This document shows, piece after piece, positions 22,801 to 33,960 of a stretch of 64,000 nt of DNA. The first letter of the stretch is position 1, and each line of letters starts with the position of its first letter. The position numbers and the translations under genes are program-made. The stretch spans positions 38,534,069-38,598,068 of the forward strand of contig OZ034975.1 of the NCBI GenBank assembly GCA_964030785.1, read 5' to 3'. The notes under the pieces are model-generated. The model saw only the letters and a list, made by a program, of their open reading frames with translations, was not told the origin of the DNA and searched no databases. Source of the stretch: Siderastrea siderea. Taxonomy: Eukaryota > Cnidaria > Anthozoa > Scleractinia > Rhizangiidae.

Positions 22801-24017
22801 AGTTACTTCAGGATTATTTCTGAGTTGTGAAAAAAATTCCATCTCTAATGTACATTTTGTAGGTATGCCATTGGAATGAGCTGGCAATCTCAAATTTTCA
22901 TACTTTGCAGTTTTAATCATCGCAGACTTGTGATCCCCGAACGTGCCAAACAGTATTCATTAGCGCTATGTAAATACTGTAACGTGTTCCTGTTTGTTGT
23001 TTGTTTTGTTCCCAATATTTGTCCTGATTTCTATCACATTGAGAAATACCCTAATGCGTTGTGCAATACTTTTGCAATACCCTATTATACAAAGCACAAG
23101 TAAGAGCGACCCGGTACAGTCTGATCTTGCGCTGGCGGCATCAATCTTGATAGCCCGCCTATAAACTAGCGCTGAAAATAAGTAAGCATCATTGCCAGCT
23201 AGTCTGCTCGCAAATGTGCGATGATACAGCGTGCGAATATGGAGCGTTGGTTGGGGGCGAGTGTGGTTCAAGTACCAGATACCCGGACACAGAGTACGGT
23301 GCCCATCGGGGAGTACAACCGATCAATTACGCGCCACTTTACAGACACCCTGAGAGCCATTTTTGCTAACCGGTTTAAACACTGAAGCAGAGCTGATATT
23401 AGCCAGGGCAGGTAAGTTTGAGACATATTTTATTTCTATTCTCATGTTAAGCTGCACTCTGGTGTTATGTATGCGCGCGCTGAGTTGCACTATCGTAGTC
23501 ATAAGGTAGATAAAAATAAAAAGATTCACCTATTTTCTCATAGGTTGATTTATCAATGAACGGGCGTTAAATGCGCGGTACGCTTTCTTGCAAGCTAGAA
23601 CTAATGTATTACACTCTACATGCAATTTTCTTGCTCTCGGTCTGATTTTTTGGTATTTTACCACGTGATAAAGAAATCAGCAATTATAAAGCGCGCGCTG
23701 ATTGGCTACGATGAGGGGATGTATTATGGAACATTCATGCGCGAGTGAAAGCACTAAGGGACGGACCAGGGGGGATAAGGTGCAGTTTTGGTTTATTTTT
23801 GGGTTTTTCCTGGGGTAGCGTTTGTGCTTGATTGTTTAAGGTATTTTGTGCGATTTTCTATCACTTTTGGCTCTTTTTGTCCGTGCACGAACTGTTTTCC
23901 TTGAAATTTAGGCTAGCACGATTTTTGGCCAGTTCTTAACAAAACTCGACAAAATGAGACTGAAAATATCCGCCATAGGATTCAAGGAAAATCCGTTACC
24001 CGACGCGGTTTTATGCG

Positions 24018-24434
24018 TTGTTCTAAACTTGCATTGAATGCAAATTCAAGGTGAATGAGTGCCTGACCTCGGGGCAGATCCAGAGCTTCTTCTCCAGAAC
24101 GGCCGTCAGACTTCGCCACGCTGTCGCCCCAGAAGACGACGACGAAGAAACGGATGACATAAACCGAGCATTAGAACAGGAGGAGGCTTTCTCAGATGCG
24201 CGCAACACCATCCTGCTGCAATGCGCGCCAGTGAACCCCATAGTCTACGACACGTGGAACCTGTGTGCGCTGAGCTCGTTCAACAAACTCAGTAAGCTTA
24301 CGGTAGCCCAGCTACGGGAGATTTACTCCCACTTCAATATGGAGGATGAACCCTCTGGGCACAGGAAGAAGCCCTATCTGGATTTTATTTTGAACCTTGT
24401 AGGTGCCTGCTCTTGCGCATCCTCGAACCAGTAG
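24018..24434 (+). CDS. orphan C-terminal coding segment with SAP-like motif
   Basis: From about 24018 the plus frame reads CIECKFKVNECLTSGQIQSF, FSRTAVRLRHAV, an acidic stretch (PEDDDEETDD), NPIVYDTWNLCALSSFNKL, then SKLTVAQLREIYSHFNM and SGHRKKPYLDFILNLV to ACSCASSNQ and a stop at 24432-24434. The LTVAQLREIYSHF...RKKPYLDFIL part resembles a SAP-type helix-turn-helix DNA-binding motif, and the CxxC start suggests a preceding zinc finger. A stop lies just upstream, so any further N-terminal part must come from another exon or is lost. It lies in the centre of the foldback element and may be part of its own protein. Function not known to me. Confidence 0.5.
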
Positions 24435-25115
24435 AACCAGTAGAACCAGTGTAACACGAACTCTTGACGGAAGCAAAAGTGGTTTTTCTTGTTGGGAATT
24501 ATTTTCTTGCGACTTTGAGCCGGAAGTCGCCCTCTATTTGAAATTATAACATTCTTTTTGAGTACAAATCCTTCAAGTATTGCAGGCCAGGTGAACAGCA
24601 TGTAGATGTTACAATTCAGTCAGTCAATCAATGGAGTACCTTCAGAAGATCCTCTTTTTTAAGCTTTTAACATCCGAATACCTGTAGTGTACCTACTGCA
24701 ATTTCATCGTTTTATTTCTGAATGCTCTGTTTCTAATTTCATTTTGGTTCTGTAAATGAGCACTAACATGATTTTTAATACATATTAAAGGCGATGTTTG
24801 TTTATACATTTGACAGTGGAGTCAATTTTTGCGGAGAAAATTTTTTTCGGGAACTGTTTTCCACGAGAACCTTTTTTCTGGATCGTCAAAGAACCCGCAA
24901 AAATTAGAACCCGCAATTCGTAAAAATTTTAAAAGTGCCACACGGTATCCCAAGAAAAAAAGGAATCGGCCCCCAGTAAACGAGAAAATTTGAGTTTTCC
25001 GAGTTCAAGTTATCAGGGTTCTACTGTGATTTGCATTTTTTAAATCTAGAATTAATTTTTTTTTCTAAGAATCTCCTGGAGACGAAATGCCCGTGTTGTC
25101 GGTCTTCCTGTGTTC

Positions 25116-26143
25116 GGTCTCCCTGTGTGTCATGTTATGTAACGCAAACTCGATTCATGTAACAGCACTTCCACGAGACTCGTGGCACGTCGAGTACGCG
25201 GGATTTCGCTGTAGTTTGCCTCAGTTTTCGCGGAAATGAAGACAAACAAGGACACAAGGTACAAACAAACATATCGTAGACCTGACTATATACTAGACAG
25301 GATAGATATTTGGGTAGATTTTGAACACTTCGCTGTGTCGTGATAAGACCTTGACCCACATGTTTACATTAGCGAGGCAAGCTCAAATACCTCAAAGCCG
25401 AGATATGAGTTCTTTTCGGATAAACATTGCTGTAAAGTTTTGCTTCTAATGTCTAGGAAGCATGTATGTATCACTGTGGGACTTGTGATTACCTAAATTA
25501 AACGTATTTTGGCTGAAACATTTGTTTGAGTATTGATTTGTGTCGTGCCGAACCTCAAAACTATCATGTCAGAAAGATCAAATTTCACTCAAGTGCTCCC
25601 TGAATTTCGCGTTCCCATAAATTCACTTCATGTGTTGCCCAAAGTTTTAAAACCATATTTTGAAAGCTTAAAGATTGCTTTTTAATGTGGAATGTCTTTT
25701 GCTGTTTAAAAGTAGGTACCGGGTGTGATTTTAGGCCTTCGAATTTCGACAACATTTTGCTCGCGTGAAATCCTCGAAATTTTGTAAATATTTAAAAATC
25801 TGTGAAATATTCTAGTCTCAATCAATTCAAGCACATGACCACACAAAATGTGTGTTAAATTCCCTTTAATACGATAAGAAGCTTTTTGAGTTGAATGATG
25901 TTTGAATTAGATTCAAATCGAGCTCTTTTTCGTAGTCCAGTCTCGGGCCCGGAAAAAGCAGTCTGGCGGAGACCGTGCAGCGCCCAAACTTGACACCCGC
26001 CGTATCGCCAAAATATTTATCCGATGAAACTAAAATTTATAGTTTCATTAATAGAATACCCAGAGTAGTCTACAGAATTTTTTTGGGATTTTTCAAAATT
26101 TTTATATTTCCCACCCTTGGTCGATATTTACAGACATCCGCTC
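25116..26143 (-). repeat. right arm of the foldback element
   Basis: Inverted counterpart of 21769-22800. One local difference: the left arm has CACGTTTGGGTGCTTCACGG where the right arm's complement has CAAGTTTGGGCGCTGCACGG. Confidence 0.85.
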
Positions 26144-26222
26144 CTAAATTAGCTGCTTGACCGGTTGGGGATAAGCTTAATTTTTCCCTTCGTGCAGCTT
26201 AAAATGTTTGTCCACATCACGG

Positions 26223-26580
26223 TCATTAATCTATTTGACCACAGGATACCCATGCTCATGAGCAGATCTCCTGGTAGAAAAATATGCTAATATAATATAT
26301 GGATTTAATGTAGCAAGCACCTCTAATGGCTGTTTATTATCATTTTTTCGTTCGTTGATGAAACCAGTTAAAAAGTTCGCTAAAATAATAATATTTTGCC
26401 ACTATTGATTTGTTAGTGAACCTGGGTGTCCTGTGACCGAGTTATTGAAAATAGATGTGCGTTCCACGGCCCCCCGAATGCTCGGATCGCGTAGCACCCC
26501 TTCTGAATTTCTTTTATATGGTCTCAAGAATATGTGTGCCAGATTTGATGCTTTTACGCGATTTGTCAAGATTGTTTCCT
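26223..26580. repeat. dispersed repeat shared with 9140-9480
   Basis: It contains GACCACAGGATACCCATGCT at the left and, inverted, a GTGTCCTGTGACCGAG block at the right, followed by sequence whose complement matches 9140-9250 (AAATCGCGTAAAAGCATCAA, CAGAAGGGGTGCTACGCG). The ends are partly inverted, so it may be an old MITE. Confidence 0.5.
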
Positions 26581-26763
26581 TAAACTGACCGGACTAATAT
26601 TGAGACGGCGCAAGAATAAGAAAAATATTTTATGCACACAGTTTGAAGCGCGAAAAAAATCAATAATAACAATAACGCTGTCAGTTCTAGAGTGACTTTT
26701 GAGTTCGGATTATTGTGGGGCAATTCGCGGGAACCAATTTGCAGCGCCGTACAGCGCCGTACA

Positions 26764-26789
26764 GGGCTATTTTCGCTTGAAAATAGCCC
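26764..26789. repeat. 11-bp-stem hairpin
   Basis: GGGCTATTTTC, loop GCTT, GAAAATAGCCC: a perfect stem. It is preceded by a direct repeat GCGCCGTACA at 26744 and 26754. Confidence 0.7.
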
Positions 26790-26968
26790 CGCATTTTTTT
26801 GGCCCGAAGAGTTTTCAGGTCTTTTGAGAAAGGAACACCAGCTAATTCATAGCAGCTGTTTGCTAGCCTATCTATATATATTATTTGGAGGTTAAAGGGT
26901 GGTCGCTTGACCGACTGTTGTATGAAACAATTTTAATGAGGGTTTTGAACATTGTACGTGGAAACTAA

Positions 26969-27173
26969 AGGCTGGTTTCCATATGATCGCTGCGATCGCT
27001 AAAAAAAACGTTCAGCAATCGTTGCAATCATGTAGAAACCACTTTTTTGCGATCGTAGCGATCACTGTAATCATGTGAAAACCAGCCTATACGGAAAAAG
27101 CTCAGCGATCAAAGTCGCAACGTCCGCTCAACTTTTTTGGTGGCGATCGTAGCGATCATATGGAAACCAGCCT
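26969..27173. mobile_element. 205-bp Harbinger-like MITE (TAA TSD)
   Basis: It begins AGGCTGGTTTCCATATGATC and ends with the complement (GATCATATGGAAACCAGCCT). TAA precedes (26966-26968) and follows (27174-27176). The interior is full of GCGATCG/CGATCGTAGCGATC words. A 3-bp TWA-type duplication with short TIRs is typical of PIF/Harbinger MITEs. Confidence 0.85.
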
Positions 27174-27390
27174 TAAGTAATAAGTATTTATGTATTTAAA
27201 GCGAATGCACGACGTGTGGCGAATGGTAGCGACATTGTGCGAAATATTCATGATTAGAACATGGTCACACCCACTAAGCCAATCAGTGTCCAGCATTTCG
27301 ATGCTCTCTATTCCATAAACTGTCTTAAATTATATAAAGTGGGGGGAGGGCCGGGGGGGAGGCTTTGAAGCACATGGAAATTGTGGGGAA

Positions 27391-27587
27391 AATTAGTATT
27401 CACAGAGAATTTCTGCATTCATTAGTAGTTTTATATAGTCATTAGTATGCCTTATCTCATAGAGCATACTAGTGAGTCATTGTTTTCCTTTGTTTGGAAG
27501 CCTCATTAGTATGCTTTATATAGAGAACACTAATGACTAGGTAGAATTTACTAATGAATGCACAAATTCTTTGTGAATATTTATAAC
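27391..27587. mobile_element. ~200-bp hairpin MITE, copy 1
   Basis: The left half runs ATTAGTATTCACAGAGAATT, then TGCATTCATTAGTAG and CATTAGTATGC. The right half is its inverse (TACTAATGAATGCACAAATT, TTGTGAATATT). An inner stem-loop ATGC-TTATCTCATA-GCAT lies near 27445-27470. Essentially the whole unit folds on itself. Confidence 0.8.
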
Positions 27588-28175
27588 TAAATCGATCTGA
27601 ACAACAGCTTCAACGGCGATGGGAAAAAACAGTTATATTCTCCACTCATGATTTTGTCATTTTAACAAAAAGAATGCAATCTTACGGTGTAATAGCAAAG
27701 CAAAAAGCCAATCGAAAGAAAAACCATTACTTCACGTGAAATAAGAAATGTTCAGACCTTAATTGAAATAGAAGGACAGATTTGTTTCTCCTTGTTTGCC
27801 GAACTACGAGTGTTGTAATTGAACTTGTCTTTGGTCTCTTGGCTTTCCCTGCGGGTTCTCCACTTGCTGGTGCCGGTGGTTGTAGCGCGTCGAAGACTGC
27901 TTTCACCAGTGTAAATCTAGGAAATCTTGAGTGGCAATTACCGCCTCGAGTTCCTCAATTTCCATGTATTGGCTCATGGCTGTTTACGCCTCAACTGCGA
28001 TAAGCCGTGTGGTGAAGCACTCTAAAACATTGCAACTCAAAGGCGTGTGTACAATGGCGAAAATATCGTAAACAAAATAATCACGTGATTTCAAGGTGAG
28101 AACTAAACAATTAAAATGCAAAATACAATCTGCTCGCAAAAACGAAATTCTTCGTGGGTACGATGTGACCATATT

Positions 28176-28260
28176 CTAAGACGGTCTGCGGCCTCGTGCA
28201 TTGTATCTTTGCTCGGGACACTATATCCCATAGAACACTCGCGTTCATTGTCTAACCCTT
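28176..28260. repeat. second hairpin family, right half only
   Basis: GCTCGGGACACTATATCCCA and TCGCGTTCATTGTCTAACCC are present, but the matching left arm has been lost (it is intact at 29160, 30831 and 48570). Confidence 0.65.
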
Positions 28261-28400
28261 ACTTTAGAACATGGACACACCCACTCAGCCAATCAGCGTT
28301 TAGCATTTTGATGCTCTATATTCAATAAACTGTCTTAAATTATACAAAGTGGGGGAGAGGGGGGGGGGGGGCGTTGAAACACGGGGATATTGTGGGATAA

Positions 28401-28598
28401 AATTAGTATTCACAGAGAACTTCTGCATTCATTAGCAGTTTTATATAGCCATTAGTATGCTCTATCTCATAGAGCATACTAATGGTCATTGTTTTCCTTC
28501 GTTTGGAAGCCCCATTAGTATGCACCATATAGAGAGTACTAATGACTAAGTAAAATTTACTAATGATTGCACAAATTTTCTGTGAATATTTATAACTG
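28401..28598. mobile_element. ~200-bp hairpin MITE, copy 2
   Basis: Same fold as copy 1. The inner stem AGTATGCTCTAT-CTC-ATAGAGCATACT is perfect here. Confidence 0.85.
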
Positions 28599-29159
28599 AA
28601 TCAATAAAAACAACATCTTCATCGGCAATGTCAGAAAGCAATTGTATTCTACACTCACTATTTTATTTTAACAAAAAAAAATGCAATCTAACGGTGTAAT
28701 AGCAAAGCAAAAAGCAAATCGAAAGAAAAACCATTACTTAACATGAAAAGAGGAATGTTCAGACCTTAATTGAAATAGAAGGACAGACTTGTTTCTCCAT
28801 GTTTGCCGGGCTATGAGTGTTGTACTTGAACTTAACTTTGGCCTCTTGGCTTTCCCTGCGGGTTCCCCACTTGCTGGTGCCGGTGGTTGTAGCGCGTCGA
28901 AGACTGAGTGGCGTTAACTACCTCGAGTTCCTCAATTTACGTGTATTGGCTCATGGCTGTTAACGCATCAACTGCAATAAACCACGCGGTGAAGCACTCT
29001 AAAGCATTGCAACTCAAAGGCATGTGTACAATATATAGCGAAAATATCGTAAACAAAATGGCAACGTGATTTCAAGGTGAGACCTAAAAAAATAAAATGT
29101 AAAAATACAATCTGCACGCAAAAACGGAATTCTTCGTAGGTGTGACTATGTTCTAAGAT

Positions 29160-29300
29160 GGTTAGACAATGAACGCTCGTGTCCTATGGGATATAGCGTC
29201 CCTCGCAAGATAGAATGCCACTCGGCCTGCGGCCTCGTGCCATTGTATTTTTGCTCGGGACACTATATCCCATAGAACACTCGCGTTCATTGTGTAATCC
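29160..29300. mobile_element. ~140-bp hairpin MITE (second family), in R2
   Basis: GGTTAGACAATGAACGC then TATGGGATATAGCGTCCC on the left pair with GGGACACTATATCCCATA and GCGTTCATTGT on the right, around a CGGCCTGCGGCCTCG centre. Confidence 0.8.
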
Positions 29301-29448
29301 TTACTTAGAACATGGTCACACCCACTCAGCCAATCAGTGTCCAGCATTTCGATGCTCTTTATACCATAAACTGTCTTAAATTATGTAAAGTAGCGGGTCT
29401 TTGAAGCACAGGGAAATTGGGGGGGGGGGAGGGAGGGAAGGGGAGTAA

Positions 29449-29530
29449 AATTAGTATTCACAGGGAATTTCTGCACTTATTAGTAGTTTTAGACAGTCAT
29501 TAGTATGCTCTATCTCATAGAGCATACTAG
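29449..29530. repeat. half copy of the 200-bp hairpin
   Basis: Left arm plus inner stem-loop only. It stops at CATACTAG and continues into an unrelated tail (CCCATTGTACGAGGCGAAAC). Confidence 0.75.
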
Positions 29531-30069
29531 CCCATTGTACGAGGCGAAACCTCACTTTAATATCAATCTCGTTTATCAAATAAAGTCCCGGGAGAGGGCA
29601 CTCAGCAGATGCTCAGGTAGGGAGATGCGGGCCGGGTGTTTAAACCCTGACCCTGTTTAGACGTAAATCCGTGATTTTGCCACGCTGTTTGACAAAAATT
29701 TAGATTTTTCCTACCCTGCCTGAGGCATTTAACCCAACACCATACCCTCTTTACGACTAGAATGGACTAGTCAGACACCGTTCGCTTTTCACTATGCTTT
29801 TTCATTGGCAAACTGGTGAAAATTCGGCTTGTGGTGAGGTTTCTGTAAATAAACGACCACATAATGTCGTGTAACGATTCCCTGTTTAAAACAAAAATTG
29901 ATGAAATCGATACCCCGTGAAAGACAAAACCCCCTGAAAACCATACCCTATCTGGCCGCACGTCCCGATAGGGCATTTTGATGCTCTGTATTCCATAAAC
30001 TGTCTTAAATTATACAAAGTGGGGGAGAGGGGGGGGGGGGCTTTGAGACACGGGGAAATTGTGGGATAA

Positions 30070-30267
30070 AATTAGTATTCACAGAGAACTTCTGCATTCA
30101 TTAGCAGTTTTATATAGCCTTTAGTATGCTCTATCTCATAGAGCATACTAATGGTCATTGTTTTCCTTCGTTTGGAAGCCCCATTAGTATGCACCATATA
30201 GAGAGTACTAATGACTAAGTAAAATTTACTAATGATTGCACAAATTTTCTGTGAATATTTATAACTG
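30070..30267. mobile_element. ~200-bp hairpin MITE, copy 3
   Basis: Near-identical to copy 2, as expected from the tandem duplication of its host unit. Confidence 0.85.
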
Positions 30268-30830
30268 AATCAATAAAAACAACATCTTCATCGGCAATGT
30301 CAGAAAGCAATTGTATTCTACACTCACTATTTTATTTTAACAAAAAAAAAAATGCAATCTAACGGTGTAGTAGCAAAGCAAAAAGCAAATCGAAAGAAAA
30401 ACCATTACTTAACATGAAAAGAGGAATGTTCAGACCTTAATTGAAATAGAAGGACAGACTTGTTTCTCCATGTTTGCCGGGCTATGAGTGTTGTACTTGA
30501 ACTTAACTTTGGCCTCTTGGCTTTCCCTGCGGGTTCCCCACTTGCTGGTGCCGGTGGTTGTAGCGCGTCGAAGACTGAGTGGCGTTAACTACCTCGAGTT
30601 CCTCAATTTACGTGTATTGGCTCATGGCTGTTAACGCATCAACTGCAATAAACCACGCGGTGAAGCACTCTAAAGCATTGCAACTCAAAGGCATGTGTAC
30701 AATATATAGCGAAAATATCGTAAACAAAATGGCAACGTGATTTCAAGGTGAGACCTAAAAAAATAAAATGTAAAAATACAATCTGCACGCAAAAACGGAA
30801 TTCTTCGTAGGTGTGACTATGTTCTAAGAT

Positions 30831-30971
30831 GGTTAGACAATGAACGCTCGTGTCCTATGGGATATAGCGTCCCTCGCAAGATAGAATGCCACTCGGCCTG
30901 CGGCCTCGTGCCATTGTATTTTTGCTCGGGACACTATATCCCATAGAACACTCGCGTTCATTGTGTAATCC
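30831..30971. mobile_element. ~140-bp hairpin MITE (second family), in R3
   Basis: Same structure as 29160-29300. Confidence 0.8.
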
Positions 30972-31120
30972 TTACTTAGAACATGGTCACACCCACTCAG
31001 CCAATCAGTGTCCAGCATTTCGATGCTCTTTATACCATAAACTGTCTTAAATTATGTAAAGTAGCGGGTCTTTGAAGCACAGGGAAATTGGGGGGGGGGG
31101 GAGGGAGGGAAGGGGAGTAA

Positions 31121-31202
31121 AATTAGTATTCACAGGGAATTTCTGCACTTATTAGTAGTTTTAGACAGTCATTAGTATGCTCTATCTCATAGAGCATACT
31201 AG
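31121..31202. repeat. half copy of the 200-bp hairpin
   Basis: Counterpart of 29449-29530 in R3, with the same breakpoint. Confidence 0.75.
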
Positions 31203-31484
31203 CCCATTGTACGAGGCGAAACCTCACTTTAATATCAATCTCGTTTATCAAATAAAGTCCCGGGAGAGGGCACTCAGCAGATGCTCAGGTAGGGAGATGC
31301 GGGCCGGGTGTTTAAACCCTGACCCTGTTTAGACGCAAATCCGTGATTTTGCCACGCTGTTTGACAAAAATTCAGATTTTTCCTACCCTGCCTGAGGCAT
31401 TTAACCCAACACCATACCCTCTTTACGACTAGAATGGACTAGTCAGACACCGTTTGCTTTTCACACTATGCTTTTTCATTGGCA

Positions 31485-33960
31485 AACTGGTGAAAATTCG
31501 GCTTGTGGTGAGGTTTCTGTAAATAAACGACCACATAATGTCGTGTAACGATTCCCTGTTTAAAACAAAAATTGATGAAATCGATACCCCGTGAAAGACA
31601 AAAACCCCTGAAAACCATACCCTATCGGGCCGCACGTCCCCGTTAAAGCCATTCAAGGGCATTCTCCTCCTCCCCCCCCCAGCCTTGGCCTAGAGTTTCA
31701 ACATATAACTAAATTTACCCAAATGTCTTGGCATCCATCATTTTTATTAATTCTCCTATCTTTTAGCTTCATATGCAAATTATTCAAACACAAATTTTGC
31801 ATTCTGTTAAGAGCTTTTTTCGCATGTTGATGAAAACATTTGACCAATAGCTTCACGTCTGCTTCTAGTTTTTTTTTTGTTTCATTCAGTATCCAGTTGG
31901 ATGGATTGTAACAATTAACTGTTATTTGTTATGTAACAATTAACTTTTTAACATTACAATTTCAGGCCTTATAACACTTAAAAGTAAAGCTATCGTGCCC
32001 ACAACACTTAACAGTAAAGCCCATCCCAACATTGCAGATAATTTTGAGTCATTTTGGATCATTAATTAAAGTTATGTTTACTTAGTGATCGTGGGTCCTT
32101 TTGGGAGGTTCTTTGATTTAGTGATTGAGTTACAAAACGGCGGCTATGAAGTTTCTAACTGGGCCTATACATACATCTGTTTAAAAAATTCTAAACATAA
32201 AAAACTAAGGTTTACCTTTAGCCGTTACAGCTTTAATTTTCTTTTTCTTTTAGCATGGTATACGACAGTCACGTTTCATTGCTTGACCTCAGGGGGGGTG
32301 TCATGTGTTTACAACACACATTAAAATTTGCATACTTCAGTGTTAATTCCTGTAGTGGTCGCTACGGTGACTTTTACCATGAGGAAACGTGTCGTCTTTG
32401 CGGCCCAGACTTTTATTTTGTCTTTAATATTTCTTCCAAGGGCAGGTAAGAATATACGAAAAACAATAACCTTTATAGGTGGAGTCGATTTTAAGAAAAC
32501 CATTTGGCACGGACAACGATATTTCATTTCGTTTCTTTCATGACAATATCAATTTTTCAGTTCTAGGATTCACGAACACAGTTTGTTTTTTCCAGTAACT
32601 AAGTACTTCTTAAGTTTAAGTAATAATTGATTCAGTTATCCGGATTTCTCTTCTTTTTACTTGAGACGCAAGCATAATCAACAGCATAAGAGTCGTCCTA
32701 ATAAACACTGACTTTAAGAAACCCCAAGTGTAAACACAGGCCGGATAAAAGCATATAGATCATTATGCTTGCAGTGTTTTCCGTTGTTACGTTTCGATGA
32801 GTCGTATTACAGAGTTCTATGAACTACCTTAGCTTGGGTTTGTGCCTGTGCTTGCGTCGCAAGTTAAAGCCGGTTGGCTTTACCCGGAAAGGCATCGATC
32901 AACGTTCTGCTGGTATTCTATCAGGGTCATTTCACGTATTAATACTCCAAAAACATCGATGCAGCTCGCTTGATTGCCAGTGGAATCTTTAAACTGAGAG
33001 CTAACCCTTTAACTGTTTAAAAAGTGGCTTGTCGTAACGATACAACATACGTAGATGATAACATCGATAAGGGATCCATAAACAGTAGTCGCATTTCTGT
33101 TGTCGTAGCGTCGAACTTTCATTCGACAGATTTGCTATAACTATAACGCATGAATATTTATTATCAAAGGTAATGTAGCAATGACCTGCGTCTTGGACCC
33201 GTATATTTAATTCAAGACAATGAATCTATAATTAATTGACGAGAACGAATCGAGGCACACGAAATCCTTTTGGCACGTTAGTTATTGTGGAAGGAACAGC
33301 AGCGCCGGAAAGGCTGATAATCCAATCAGCCATGAGCATAAAATTAGAATTTACTAACTGCATGCACAGTTTGTTAAACAAATGAATAATGAAGCCGAAA
33401 AAAGCAAATTTTATATACCGCCAGTGATAGCAGACCTTCTGAGTACATTTGTTAGCACTGCGAAAAAAAAATGGTTCTGCCATGATCGATAAAGCCGCTG
33501 TAAAAGAACAAATGCATGTATACATGAAAAAGTGAATCAGGAATTAACAAAAGTAACATTAACAGTATATCTTTATTGTACCTTACTCTCCAAAGGGAGG
33601 TATTGGTCTAGTTACAATTAAGGATAAAAATTAACCAATATAACGAAACAACAAATGCTAAATGACTAAATTTAAATTATTTGATTACATTCGTATTAAT
33701 TATTCCTTTTCTTTTCTGAAACATTAAATGAATATTAGAGAATAAGTGACCGAATGAACGAATAAATGAATGAACGAAAAACGAACGAACGAACGAATGG
33801 ATGGATGGATGGATGGATGGCTGAATGAATGAATGAATGAATGAATGAATGAATGAATGAATGAATGAATGAATGAATGAATGAATAAATGGATGGATGG
33901 ATGGATGGATGAATGAATGAATGAATAAAACAGCAAATAGTTTGAAGCTAGGAGTAAGAA
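31485..33960 (+). repeat. segmental duplication, copy A
   Basis: Collinear with 55369-57780 at high identity, from TTCGGCTTGTGGTGAGGTTT through a poly-C run, the signal-peptide exon of the Ig-like gene, an intronic segment, and a tetranucleotide microsatellite to TAGTTTGAAGCTAGGAGTAA. Confidence 0.9.

Larger units (their letters stand above)
21769..26143. mobile_element. 4.4-kb foldback element with ~1.03-kb arms
   Basis: 21769-22800 and 25116-26143 are inverted copies at high but imperfect identity. The outer ends read GAGCGGATGTCTGTAAATAT on each strand, and the inner limits read GCGTTAC(G/A)TAACATGACAC on each. The 2.3-kb centre carries an orphan coding segment (24018-24434). The left outer end directly abuts the TTAA of the Kolobok element. 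I could not find a convincing target duplication, so the superfamily is open. Confidence 0.8.
27250..28270 (+). repeat. array repeat, copy R1
   Basis: The oldest-looking copy of a composite repeat. It starts near GGTCACACCCACTAAGCCAA, then a G-rich run, the 200-bp hairpin (27391-27587), a CAGACCTTAATTGAAATAGA block, and a CTTTCCCTGCGGGTTC block near 27846. The second hairpin near 28188-28260 is present only as its right half. Confidence 0.8.
28303..29970 (+). repeat. array repeat, copy R2 (tandem with R3)
   Basis: A 1,668-bp unit nearly identical to 29973-31641. It contains a complete 200-bp hairpin (28401-28598), the second hairpin (29160-29300), a half hairpin (29449-29530), and a tail with AAATAAAGTCCCGGGAGAGG and CCATACCCTATC. 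Visible differences from R3 are mostly homopolymer lengths and single substitutions. Confidence 0.9.
29973..31641 (+). repeat. array repeat, copy R3
   Basis: Second member of the near-identical tandem pair. It includes hairpins at 30070-30267 and 30831-30971 and a half hairpin at 31121-31202. Its tail runs on into the A-copy segmental duplication (31485 onward). Confidence 0.9.

Noticed and set aside
23663..23710. CACGTGATAAA...AATCAGC...GCGCGCTGATTGG palindromic block as a regulatory site
   Set aside because: It resembles common repeat ends in the centre of the foldback element; nothing ties it to a gene.
29162..29347. 61-codon minus ORF, present twice identically (also 30833-31018)
   Set aside because: It is a read-through of a hairpin MITE duplicated with its host unit.
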